Part shown: positions 45,801 to 56,056 of the stretch, piece after piece
How positions within the stretch are numbered: position 1 is the stretch's first letter
Layout: each line of letters opens with the position of its first letter
Assembly: GCA_009617715.1 (NCBI GenBank)
Contig: VTFK01000560.1
Span: 62,001-126,000 of the forward strand
Length of the DNA stretch: 64,000 nt
Direction of reading: 5' to 3'
DNA from: Plectrocnemia conspersa
Taxonomy: Eukaryota; Arthropoda; Insecta; Trichoptera; Polycentropodidae
Made by a program: the position numbers and the translations under genes
Notes under the pieces: model-generated
Seen by the model: only the letters and a program-made list of their open reading frames with translations
Databases searched by the model: none
Told to the model about the DNA's origin: nothing

Positions 45801-46802
45801 AGAAAGCGACGCTCGCTCGTCCAAGGTCACGGTTAAAATTGTATCATCATCGAGTTTCAATTTTATTATTGCTTACTTCAATAATAAAATAGAATTATTC
45901 CCGTCTCGTTAATATATATTTCAAGGCATTTGCCCTTTTTTCGTATGTGTAATTACATCTGGGAAAAATTGAAATGTTTTTTAACCGCTTCCAAATAAAA
46001 GAAAGTACATTTGAGTATATACATATAAAGCAATAATATTTTCAATATCCATCGCTCGTGCGAAAGTCACGACGACGCTTTCGGCGTTAACTACGAGGAG
46101 CTGGAAAACTTGGAGCGTAAGATATAAATATTTTTTATTAGGATTATGTGCGTTTATTAAATGTTTGTATACATATTATGCCTAAAGACCGTCGCGACGT
46201 ATCGAAGAAGCTTGTCAAATCATAATCTCTCGCTCCTTTCGCAGGTGTGGTGGGCGCCGACCGAGCGCTGCACGAGCAAATCTAAGGCCAAGATTGAGAG
46301 CTGCCGTTCCGACCAGGACGTGGGCGTGGATGTCTTCGGAGACGCGTCCTGCGTCTGCGCCAAGGGCCGAGCGCTCGTCGGCAGTCGTTGCTTCGAGTGC
46401 TACCAGAGGGGACCTTGTCGAAGAGGCGAGGTGGTCGCGGCCGGGCCGGACGGCGAGGGCGTCTGCGTCCGCGACCGGTGCGTCGACCGGAACCGCGGTA
46501 GGCGGACGAACGAGTATGCGCCGATGGAGGGTAAGGGTCAGTGCTACCAGTTGGGCGGCGCGGAGCCTTGCTCGGCGTTTAACGCGCAGTCCCGCTTCGT
46601 GGTGAACCCGGTGGCACTGGTGCCGAGGTGCAGCAGCGACGACTTCACCCTGCACTTGATCGACGCGCCGCTGTTGTGCCGCCTCGACGACAAAGGAGAG
46701 TGCCGCGAGGAGGTGGAGGTGCAGCGCGAGGACCGCATCGCCTACCTGGCTAGGATCAAACGAGACCTCGCGCGTCGCAGGAAAAAGTCCCAAAATCAAT
46801 AG
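39841..46802 (+). CDS. Secreted cysteine-rich protein, DUF4789-type
   Basis: Function unknown. DUF4789 proteins are arthropod secreted Cys-rich modules. Exon 1 (39841-40086) encodes a signal peptide (MRAVSLLLSALVCASSAQ) and a first module with GGCHALGEKGPCAAGELLLL and a closing CKPNRC. The last exon (46245-46802) is phase 0 and adds further modules (CFECYQRGPCRRGEVV, GKGQCYQLGGAEPCSAF) and a basic tail ending at TAG. Joined directly, the product is about 267 aa. The 6.2-kb intron holds piggyBac, hAT and LTR-like insertions, and a possible middle exon at 46065-46116 whose phase I could not reconcile. The ATG overlaps the stop of MGMT (ATGA). Confidence 0.75.
40332..42496. mobile_element. piggyBac-like element, interrupted by a hAT element
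   Basis: Flanked by TTAA at 40328-40331 and 42497-42500. The terminal inverted repeats are CCCTTCGGTTGCCGA on the left and TCGGCAACTGAAGGG on the right (one mismatch). TTAA duplication with CCC-starting termini is the hallmark of piggyBac. Removing the internal hAT insertion leaves about 860 bp, too short for a transposase, so it is non-autonomous. A 134-codon minus-strand frame (42402-41998) has no recognisable domain. Confidence 0.85.
40498..41795. mobile_element. hAT element nested in the piggyBac-like element
   Basis: The exact 8-bp duplication GTCTACAA lies at 40490-40497 and 41796-41803. The termini are CAGGGGTC and GATCCCTG, with subterminal GCGGGCAC words near both ends. Length 1298 bp, AT-rich, without an intact transposase. 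Confidence 0.9.
42501..45330. other. AT-rich intronic stretch without recognisable features
   Basis: Apart from C-tracts (around 43450), a family-1 repeat piece (43985-44045) and a GC-richer spot near 45100-45170, nothing can be assigned. Confidence 0.5.
45340..45845 (-). repeat. Probable solo LTR of a retrotransposon
   Basis: A GC-rich island read on the minus strand. It has a TATA motif (GCATATAAGCCCGGGC), a CAGACAGTCAG-rich leader, then AAATATATATAAATAAAAAG (poly-A signal) about 350 bp further on, ending near ATTCACACC. This promoter-to-polyadenylation layout is that of an LTR. No internal region or partner LTR is adjacent, and I could not confirm target-site duplications. The 100-codon plus-strand frame across it is probably not a gene. 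Confidence 0.5.
46065..46116 (+). CDS. Possible extra exon of the DUF4789-type gene (phase unresolved)
   Basis: After AAAG the frame CAC GAC GAC reads HDDAFGVNYEELENLE, coding-like in composition, up to GAGC|GTAAGA. Entry works if exon 1 uses an alternative donor (GG|GTCAGA). The exit phase does not match the last exon, but reading on gives RKI and a stop. It could be an alternative terminal exon, or there is a frame error. Confidence 0.3.
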
Positions 46803-47666
46803 GTCGAACGGTGAGTTTTTACTACATGTTTATTTTAATTTTATTGTAATTATTAGTTAAATATAGTACATTTAAATTTTATTTTAAAATTATTTACTCG
46901 TATTATTATTGTATGCAATACCACGTAAATATTCTATGGTATTTTCTTTGGTCAACTTTTTCGTAACGTCTATAGTTCTCTCATAATCAACATTATAGCT
47001 TTTTTAAATTTTTCTGAGACTGAGACTGGACGACTTGAACTGCTGCCAAAGTTCAATTGCAGTTTCCGACGAAATGCTTCGATTAAATTATTGGTCCTAT
47101 CGCTTCCGTTTAATGTTCTATGATCTATGATAAACAGACTAAGACCCCCAGTTCTATAATAGACTATTGTTTCTTAGGCGATCTATATAGGCGTTCGTAA
47201 ATCATTCTAAAATTGGTTTTAATTCATTGGATAAATGATTTTCCAGTTCAGCAATACATATGTTGTTCTGGAACGAAAGCAAGTGAAGTAATCATTTCGG
47301 AATTTAAAACGAGTTGCGTATGTATTAGAATTGTATCCAGTCAAAAGTGTGTATCAATATTTATATTTTCGGGATCAAGTAATGGCCACACTTAAATTTT
47401 ATCAAATAAAATAATTTTGTTTATTAAACAAAATAAAAAAGGTTTCGATGTTCTGATTCAGAATCAGCTGAAAAAAACGTTCTAATTACGATGGACTCGA
47501 TTCATAATTTAAATATTCTACAAGAATAATTATTTCTCTAATTTTTAAATCTAATTGAATTATCCATTTATGAAAAATAGAAACAAATCACACGGATTGA
47601 CTCGTTTCTAGAAAATATGACTAATATTTGAATAGCATTTATTTATTTGATTTTCGTATTTTTCAG
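46803..47666 (+). other. Probable intron linking the DUF4789-type gene and SHPK
   Basis: Eight bases after the TAG at 46800-46802 comes a strong donor, CGAACG|GTGAGT (GT at 46811-46812). A strong acceptor, TATTTTTCAG, ends at 47666, followed by CACGGCAACACCGG and, 66 bp later, the SHPK ATG. The interval is AT-rich and non-coding. It may be a 3' UTR intron, an SHPK 5' intron using a separate upstream exon, or an intron of a polycistronic transcript. Confidence 0.5.
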
Positions 47667-47732
47667 CACGGCAACACCGGCGTTGACAGTTCGCTGCGGA
47701 GCTGTCAGTCGGTCAGTCGGTCAGTCGTCAGG

Positions 47733-49142
47733 ATGGCGGCGGCGGCGGCGGCGGTGGCGACGGACGCGGAACTCGCGCTCGGCATCGATTTGGGCACGAC
47801 GTCGGTGAAGGTATGCGTGTGCAGCGCGGACGGTCAGATCGTAGCCAAACAGAGCAAGGACGCGGCGGCAGACGTGCCGAGCGAGCAGGGCGTCAAGGGC
47901 AGCAAGCAGGACGTGCCGAAGCTCGTGTCGGCGCTGCACGGCTGCGTCTCGCGGCTGCCCAAGGAGCTGATGCGGCGCGTGACTAGGATCGGCGTCTGCG
48001 GCCAGATGCACGGCGTCCTGCTGTGGCGCACCGAACCGCGCGCCTGGGAGGCGGTCGAGAAGGACGGGGCGCTGGTGAGGTACGAGGCGGTGCGCGACGC
48101 CGTGTCCCACCTCTACACCTGGCAGGACAGTCGCTGCGGCGAGGAGTTCCTCGCGTCGCTGCCCTCCTCACGATCGCATCTGCGCTGCTATTCGGGCTAC
48201 GGCTGCGCCACTCTCGCATGGTTCGCGCGCCACAAGCCCGAGAAGCTGGCTGCCTACGACCGCGCCGGCACCGTGCAGGACTTCGTGGTGGCCGCGCTGT
48301 GCGACCTGGACGCGCCTCGGATGTCGGCGCAGAACGCGGCCAGCTGGGGCTACTTCGACGTCGAGGAGAACCGCTGGAACGAGGAGGAGCTGTCCGAGGC
48401 GGGCTTCCCGGTTCGCCTGCTGCCCGAGGCGGTCGAGAGCGGCTCCGTCGCCGGGCGGTTGAGCCGGTCCTGGTGCGGAATCCCCCGAGGGGTTCCCGTG
48501 GGCGCTGCGCTGGGCGACTTGCAGTGCTCCTTCCTGGCGACGCTGGAGGGTCCGGGCGACGCCGTGCTCAACGTGTCCACCTCGGCGCAGCTCGGCTTCG
48601 TCGTCCCCTCGGCCGCCGAGGAGCGGTTGCCGTACTTCGGCGGGCGGTATCTGGCCGCGGCGGCCTCGCTCAACGGCGGCAACGCGCTCGCCGCCCTCGT
48701 CAAGACGCTGCAGCAGTGGTGCGGAGAGCTGGGTCGTCCGGTGCCGCAGTCCAAGGTGTGGGAAAAGCTCATCGAGCTGGGCGGCGCGGCCGACGCCGAG
48801 TCGTCCCTCAAGATCAGTCCGCTGCTGTTGGGCGAGAGGAGTCGGCCCGACGCCTCCGCCTCGGCGACCGGAGTCAACCTGTCCAACCTCTCGCTGGGCA
48901 GCGTGTTCCGGGCGACCTGCGAAGGCCTCGTCGATAACTTGCACTCGATGATGCCCAGAGAGACCCTGGTGGAGGCGGGCGTGACTCGGATCCTCGGCAA
49001 CGGCTCGGGCCTGTCGAGAAACCCTGTGCTGCAGAAAGCGGTCGAGCGGCGCTACGACCTGCCACTCGTCTTCACGTGCGGGGGCGACGCAGCCAAAGGG
49101 GCAGCCGTCTCCACGTTCGGCGACTCTTTCCAATTCGACTAG
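47733..49142 (+). CDS. SHPK: Sedoheptulokinase
   Basis: Phosphorylates sedoheptulose to sedoheptulose 7-phosphate, feeding the non-oxidative pentose phosphate pathway (CARKL in mammals); cytosolic FGGY-family kinase. One uninterrupted frame of 469 aa against about 478 in human. The N-terminal ATP-binding motif GIDLGTTS is at residues 17-24. Family-diagnostic words are GVCGQMHGVLLW, YTWQDSRC, SGYGCATLAWF, SAQNAASWGYFD and VLNVSTSAQL. GDLQC carries the likely catalytic base Asp262. AASLNGGN, LLLGER and LHSMMP follow, then a C-terminal nucleotide-binding LGNGSGLSRN and GDAAKGAA. The ATG at 47733 begins a six-alanine run. The coding sequence is intronless and far more GC-rich than its surroundings; the acceptor at 47666 implies a spliced 5' UTR. 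Confidence 0.95.
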   Translation: MAAAAAAVATDAELALGIDLGTTSVKVCVCSADGQIVAKQSKDAAADVPSEQGVKGSKQDVPKLVSALHGCVSRLPKELMRRVTRIGVCGQMHGVLLWRTEPRAWEAVEKDGALVRYEAVRDAVSHLYTWQDSRCGEEFLASLPSSRSHLRCYSGYGCATLAWFARHKPEKLAAYDRAGTVQDFVVAALCDLDAPRMSAQNAASWGYFDVEENRWNEEELSEAGFPVRLLPEAVESGSVAGRLSRSWCGIPRGVPVGAALGDLQCSFLATLEGPGDAVLNVSTSAQLGFVVPSAAEERLPYFGGRYLAAAASLNGGNALAALVKTLQQWCGELGRPVPQSKVWEKLIELGGAADAESSLKISPLLLGERSRPDASASATGVNLSNLSLGSVFRATCEGLVDNLHSMMPRETLVEAGVTRILGNGSGLSRNPVLQKAVERRYDLPLVFTCGGDAAKGAAVSTFGDSFQFD

Positions 49143-50480
49143 TCTCGTCTCGTATTCGTATTTCTCGTTCCGAGCCTTTCATTTCAAATTAACTAACTGC
49201 AGTTCAAATATTAACCCATTGAGGAGTATAGTATCGATCTTTCACTGTTTTCAACAGACATAACGTAAAAATATTTTATAATAATCTTATAAAAATTTAA
49301 TAATTTTGTCTCTTAATTGCCTAACTTTTGAATCTATTTAAAAAAAATAATTATGTTGGAATACAAACGCCATACTTTGTCCGTCTTTTTCTAATTTATC
49401 AACAAGCTATGAAATCTATTAAACTTTCTTCACTCGTAATAGACTTACTATCATTAATAACTACATATCAAATAATTTGGCACATTTGTTCGCAATGCTA
49501 GTTCCATACTAAGGAAAAGTATTTCGTTTCTTCAACTCTAGAACTAACTTCTTTTCGAACATGATTTCCAATGAGCGAGAGAAATTTGATAGTTTAGTGA
49601 ATTCCTTGAGAGGTAAATTGTTTTACGCACAAAATAAAATACCATCTTTAAAACACGCAAGACACGTTTAAAATATTTCTAAAATTTTATTCCTGTAACA
49701 AAAATATCCTTTCATCCTCCGAGGCAAATTTCTGATATCTTCAGTCCGTGTTCAATTATAATACATTTTATATTATTGGTGAAGTTGGATCGTTGAAATT
49801 AATAGATATCCATTTTATCTACCCCTCCTTCGTTTCGATCTTCAATGCCAATTATTTCTCTAAATTCTATGTTTTCTTGAACCTCAAGAGTTTGTATCGT
49901 CTGCACTGTTTTGAGTCGTTTCATTCGAGTTTACTTCATCTTTTATATTCAACACTACTGGGTTTTCTCGATGAAAAAAAATAAAATGATAAGAAACACG
50001 AAAAACTTGAAAGAACACTTGGCGATGATCGTATTATGCAAACCGCCAATCAGTGAGCTATAGCTGTATATCGATCTCGAATACTTTCCTGGGGGATTTG
50101 TTCTTTAACAATTGTATTAAATTTTCCTCTCTTCGTTGTTGAAATATCAACTCTTATATTTATCCGTTTAATCGAAATTTATACACTGGTCGAAACTAAC
50201 GAAAAAATCATCCAAGATGTCTGATTAATAAATATCGAATCGGAATCGATAATATTTTTATTCGTTGTCTATAAATAAAATTAAATCAAACCGAGATATA
50301 TATACTCCATATTTCAGCGAGAAAGGAGTAATAAAAGTGACGATTGCTACGTGTTTAAAAAATTATACGTTAATTATGAACCAACTGCAAATTTGTAACA
50401 GTTCAATCTATAATAGATTAGATTACCGAGTGCTATTTAGAAAAGCAATCCTCGGCCAATTATTTTTTTTATTTTTAACG
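49143..50480. other. AT-rich downstream region of SHPK
   Basis: No gene recognised. The first 200 bp should include the SHPK 3' UTR. I see no AATAAA before about 49600; AAATAAAATA near 49630 is a late candidate. Confidence 0.4.
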
Positions 50481-50481
50481 A

Positions 50482-50751
50482 ATTGAAAGGCTCGGAGCGT
50501 TGTGCGACGATTTAAAGAGACGACAAATTTTGCAATTATCTCTATTGAAAAATTGCCCATCCGCTTGGCGCGCGAGCGACGACGTCCGTCTTCGTTTCCG
50601 ACTATCTCGTGCGATAGGCTATTCTGTTGTTCTTGCTGTGGCGCGTTACAATGCGTCGATATTTATTGTAACGACGAACCGTCTACAAATGTTCACATTC
50701 CAGAGCCGCAGTCGCAATTTATATCACCTCAGACGGAACCCGCCGGTTAGA
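50482..50751 (+). CDS. Unassigned coding-like island
   Basis: A CpG-rich block in AT-rich DNA, open in more than one frame. One frame reads ARERRRPSSFPTISC, then LQCVDIYCNDEPSTNVHIPE and ends QTEPAG before a stop overlapping a possible donor (CCGCCG|GTTAGA). Another reads LKRRQILQLSLLKNC and is in phase with the possible terminal exon at 51061. I do not recognise the family. It could be two terminal exons of a gene or a decayed insertion. Confidence 0.25.
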
Positions 50752-51060
50752 CGGAAAAAATTGGCTTTAATTATAGTTACCGTCGGTGCTTTCTAGGTTT
50801 AGAATTTACAAATTGAAAATTTTAGAACACAATATGTGATATAGAACTAATCGATTGTTATTATTATTACATTGTTTTTTGTCACAAATTTTATATGTAG
50901 AAGCGTCGATTTTTGACAAAATCGATTTTATTTAGACAATAAAATTTATACGATGCAAACTGAGGTTTATGTTTCCGACGCTACCTATATTATTTTTTTC
51001 AAACTATTACGTCGATTTTTTTCTTTCTCTTGCTTTACGTCTACTGATAGTTTTGTTTCA

Positions 51061-51136
51061 GATATTCGATGAACTTCTTCGACTTGCTGCCAATGGATCG
51101 ATTGGAGTTTCTATGAAAAAATATTTATCACGATAG
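51061..51136 (+). CDS. Possible small terminal exon, unassigned
   Basis: A good acceptor (TTTTGTTTCAG, ending at 51060) is followed in one frame by IFDELLRLAANGSIGVSMKK and a nearby stop, and in another by NFFDLLPMDRLEFL and a stop. Both look coding-like. It may pair with the island at 50482-50751. Confidence 0.25.
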
Positions 51137-51899
51137 ATATACAAATATAAATCTCAGAGCCCGACTTTAATATTTATTTATATTTGCCTGTTTTGAGTAA
51201 GTTTTTTGTAATTAAATTTTGCTTCATTAATTATGTAATATCAAATTTACTGATAATGATGCGTAAGTCGCGATCAAGGTAAAGCTATTTATGTATGCAT
51301 ATGTTAAGCCAAATCAGTTAAATTGCTTACTGCACGAAATAAGAAAAAATTTGCTTAATTCGTGAAAAGTGCAATTCTGTTGCTTCATTCATGAATTGTT
51401 TGTTTATTTCGTGCGTTTCTAGCGCTACAGTGGTGTTTCTCGTAACTAGACCAAATGTCATTTTGATTATATAAAAAGCAATCATCAACTACAGTGGTGT
51501 TCATCTTCATTTAGAATGGCAAAAACATCTACAACTATAAATAAGCTAGCTAGCGAGTGTGCGAATACCGGACCCTGAACTTTTTGGGTTTTAATTATTA
51601 TTTTTGCTTCGTTCTGATTTTTTAAAATATATTTTAAAATTTAATAGTTCAAATTAGACATTATTATTTAGTATTTTCGATGATAATCCAAATGGTTCGA
51701 TATATAAAAAACTACTTAACATTTTCAATTAATTTGAAAATAGGCTTACAACTTGACTAAATATTTCCAGAAGAAAACATTTTATATTATTTAAGATATC
51801 TCTAAATATTGTATATCATTTATGAATAAGCTTAAAACTTTGCAAAATAATAATAAAATTTAGCTTAGCTCAGTTTAGCGAAGCTCACGAGACCATTAA

Positions 51900-52350
51900 A
51901 TAAATTTCGTTATATTGAATGTAAGGAAGATGATATTTTTTTTGTTTATTTTTAATTACCATATTACTACAGCATCAAAATAAGCTCATAAAGGTTTACA
52001 GATCGTTTTTTGTCCATTTTTAAGGATACTATAATAAACACAATAAAACTTGTTAAAAAAATGTTTTATAAAAAAAGTTTGAGAATCGGCGAAACACATT
52101 GAATGTCGCTTGTGAACACATCCAGCGCACGCCAAGTCATAGACGAACTTAATTGGAAGAAATATTGTGTCAAGTTGTAACGTCATTCTTAAATTCGGTT
52201 TAAAATATTTCGTCATACTGAGATCAGCCTTCGTTACAATGAAAACAGTTTGTATAAAAGTTTATCGGGGAAAATTGAAAATTCGTTATACTAGGAATTT
52301 CGATATTTCGGTATTCGTTACAAAGAGATTTCACTGTATTACGTTTTGAA
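51900..52350. mobile_element. pogo/Tigger-like remnant inside long repeat copy 2
   Basis: Starts near AATTTCGTTATATTGAATG and ends TTCGTTACAAAGAGATTTCA, the inverse of the end seen at 12922. It is the most complete of the three copies in the window. No transposase ORF. Confidence 0.5.
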
Positions 52351-53511
52351 ATAGGTTTGCAACTTGACTAAATATTAATAAAACAAAAAATAACAAAATG
52401 TTTTCAACATAAAAAATAATATTAAAATGTAACATTTTGTATCAATTAAAAGTAGGTTTACAGTTTAAATTAATATTAATATTAATTAGCATCGGTTACA
52501 CATCCGCTCAAAAATATGACTGATATTAAAACATATTTTTTACACCCTACTGACGCTACTACACAATCGATCACCTATAGTTAGTGCAATTTAAGCAATT
52601 ATAAGTCATTGATTGTGTTTTAGCGTATTTTAGGTGTTTGAGGGCCCGTTTTAACGCTGCATATAATACAATTTTATCACAAACTAAAATTTTAGTAATA
52701 AGATAGTTTTTTGGTTACGCCATAAGTTACTTTATAATTAAAAAAGTTGTTTATATGTTTTATGTGTAAATATAAAAGTAAGTTTTTAATTATATTTACT
52801 AATTAGAAAGAAACAAACTGAAAATTTCAAGCACCTAATCTATTATTTTAGACCAAAAGTGGATATGCGCTTTAAAAGTATTATTAATTTTGAAACTTTT
52901 GTCTATTTTATATTCAAAAATATTTTGATTTATATATTTTTTAAAGTAAATGTTTTTTCTGCGCAGCATTATATATTTTAATAATTAATAAGTGCAAAAA
53001 GTTTTCTCTGTATTTAAAATTAATAATAAATTAAACATATTTAAAATCTATAATAAATTAAGAATTTTTAAAATCGATAATAAAATAAAAATTATTTTAA
53101 AGGTTGAAAAAAATATTTTTCAACCTTGAAATTTCCTTATCTTGAAATTTTATTCTGAAAGTTTATAATTTAAAAAATATTTAAATTAATGTTACACAAT
53201 TTTATGTGGTTTCCTTTCGAAGGCGTCAGTAAGAGGGAGTTTTGCAAATGTTTTTGGAAATGTTTTTTCAAGCGAAATTGTAAAAATTCTCTGAAAACTA
53301 GAACTTTAAATTGCCTACGTTTGCCAAAATTTGAATAATAGCATATTTTTTCTGTATAGAGAAGCTAATACAAATCCACATTATTTATATTAGATTTTAA
53401 ATCCCGTATAAACTAAACATATTTTATAAAATCATTTTTTAGAATTTGATGTTTTTTATATATATTTTGATAAGTCTTTTACAATTTAAATCGATAAAAT
53501 CAAGTGTTTTA

Positions 53512-54091
53512 AGGATCCCGGAGACGATCAATTGTGATTGATCAATCGTACGTGATTGACGATTTCGAATAATGCGAGATTGATGGTGCGTCAATCGCTA
53601 TGACTCATTCGGTTTGTTGCGCCGTCGAAGCAAGTCGTATCCAATCTGTCAAATTTTTTTGATGCATCCCCAGAGTATATCCGGAATGGTTGATAGCGGA
53701 CGCAGATATGGCATTTCTTGCAATTGCTCTTGCGGTTTCTACTCAAAAAAAATTGAAAAGAATCAGACGATAATTATAAAAATACTATTGTTGCACAATA
53801 ATAAATAAATAGTAAGTTAATAATTGATATGAATTTTCTCCTCGTACCTTGGAAATGATAATAATGGAAACGTGTGAGGCTATATTCTAAAAATTAAGAG
53901 AATGTTTTTTTTTATTAATTTACTTAGCTAATATAACTAATTGTTTATACACTAAACACTAAATAATTATAATTATCGTCTGATTCTTTTCAATTTTTTT
54001 CTGACGCACGGACGCAGCATCAATCTCGCATCATTCGAAACCGTCAATCACGTACGATTGATCAATCGCAATTGATCGTCTCCGGGATCCT
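53512..54091. mobile_element. PIF/Harbinger-like MITE in long repeat copy 2
   Basis: The termini AGGATCCCGGAGACGATCAA and TTGATCGTCTCCGGGATCCT are exact complements, and the complementarity continues with mismatches for over 50 bp (ATTGATCAATCGTACGTGAT). It is flanked by TTA at 53509-53511 and 54092-54094, the typical 3-bp Harbinger duplication. Absent at the homologous position in copy 1 (about 19665). Length 580 bp, no transposase. Confidence 0.85.
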
Positions 54092-56056
54092 TTACAATTT
54101 AAATCGTTAAAATCAATTTCGTAGTTCGTTCTCAAGCGCGCCCAGAACAGGTACTCCCCTTTCAAATTTGCTTACATGTGACAGCTCTTCTGTCATCTGG
54201 CAAACGCTCGCTGCGCTCAGCGTTGTGCAATTAAATAAACAGTGAAATACGTTATAAACACAGCATTTTTCTTACAAAGTGTCAATTGAAGATGATTCAA
54301 AGTGATGTTGCATTGGAATAGACAATATAATTAAAACTATAAATTATAAGTGTGCCAGTAAGTGTTTGGTTATATGAATAATATATCACGCTTATTCTAA
54401 CAAAATTACTATTGACTTTCTAGGATCAAATATTAAAAGACAAACAGCGGTGATCAAATATTAAAAGACAAACAGCGATGGGTAATTAAAGGTATACATA
54501 CCAAAGTTAATTAAACATATTACAATGCTAGTAATAATGAAAAATCTCGTATTGGTGTAAAGAAAAGGTTACATTTTACCCACTACATAGTATCGTTTAC
54601 AGTTAATTTTCAGAATCAATGATAGATATAATAACATTTACGTATAGCAAACAATTCATATATGACATATTGCAACAATTTTGTAGAAGATGAAGAGATG
54701 CCAATCTATGTGTTTAATCCTCTACAGTAACTTCCGTCAATTTTGTTCTTCGTTTAAATTTTATTTATGGATTATATTAGTAGTAATAATGTGTTCAATG
54801 TTTACTCTTGATAAGGGTGTTATTGTTTTTTAATTATTTTTCAGAAGCAATGATGGAACAATTTGATGACCTATATGGCTACAACGTAGAATTGGTATAT
54901 ATAAACAAAGAGTGAATCTTCTCATGTTGAAGACACTGTCAGCAAGTATTATCTTTTTATAAAAAACATACTACATAAGTTTGATGTAACTGAATATCTT
55001 GAATTTTGCTATTCCGAAAGGAGAATGATGGCACAGAACAAAAATTGAATAAAAACCATGACATATACATATTTTGCCACATTGGAACTAAAAACAACCC
55101 ACTCTTAGATATTTTGGCTATCGATTATTCCAGGTATGCAATCACATATTTATAATCATTGTAAAATGTCGTCTATTAGATAATATCCATGAAACTACAC
55201 ATATGTATATTGCGAGCCGTCACTCGGAACGGAACGTTCTAGGTGAATTTTTTTGCTGCAATAATGGTTTTAATTTATTTTCTTGTAACCAAGCTTTTAA
55301 GTTAAATAACCGACTGCATAACAATCATTGTCACGCAATCGTCGTAAAAGATAGTATCCCAAAATATCAACAGATAAAACATACGTTTTATCTATACTTT
55401 CTTTATTCTACAATCTTCATATGTACTAAGTATATATTACATGTTCACGTTTAAAACGTACCTAGTTCAGTCAAATTTAAGGTATATATGCATTAAATTG
55501 GAAGCAATGATAATGTTTGTGTATTATAAAAGAAAAAACTCACTTTTCGGTCTCGGAGCCCGTCGCCGGGAATTCAAAATTTGAAGATTTCATTACGAAG
55601 ATTGTTTTATGATTGTTTATCTAGTTTAATCAATGTATTCTTCTAATCCTCAACACATTGTGTATATATTTAATTTTTATGGTTATAACACACCTAGTTA
55701 ATTTGCAATCCGATTATTTATATTCAGTCAAATGACGAATTAATGAAAATTATTGTTGCGTAGCAAAATTTTATTATTAAATAAAAATTATTTAAAACTG
55801 TTGTCATAGTTCTGTCGGCCATCTTGTTTTATATTTGAATGCTTCTTTTTCATTGGTCGAAACAACAGAACGCATTACCGGCAGCTCGAAACTCAATTGG
55901 AGCAAATTCAATTTTTATTATTATAATTAAATATATTTCCTTTGTTTACGTTTATTATTATACACCGTTCATACAAAGCGATACTATTCACAGAGTAAAA
56001 AATTGAATGGATAATTTTTCATTTTAAGTTATGCGGCTTAAAACAATTATATTATA

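Larger units (their letters stand above)
51545..56056. repeat. Long dispersed repeat, copy 2 (about 4.5 kb)
   Basis: Collinear with 18104-21612. Extra length comes from about 330 bp missing in copy 1 around 52248-52578, a 580-bp MITE at 53512-54091, and several small indels. A short duplication (GGTGATCAAATATTAAAAGA region, about 54423-54475) is private to this copy. No intact ORF. Confidence 0.75.

Noticed and set aside
47721..49133. Long antisense frames across SHPK (up to 321 codons)
   Set aside because: Shadow frames created by the very GC-rich sense codons; their peptides are Arg/Gly/Ala-rich and match no family.
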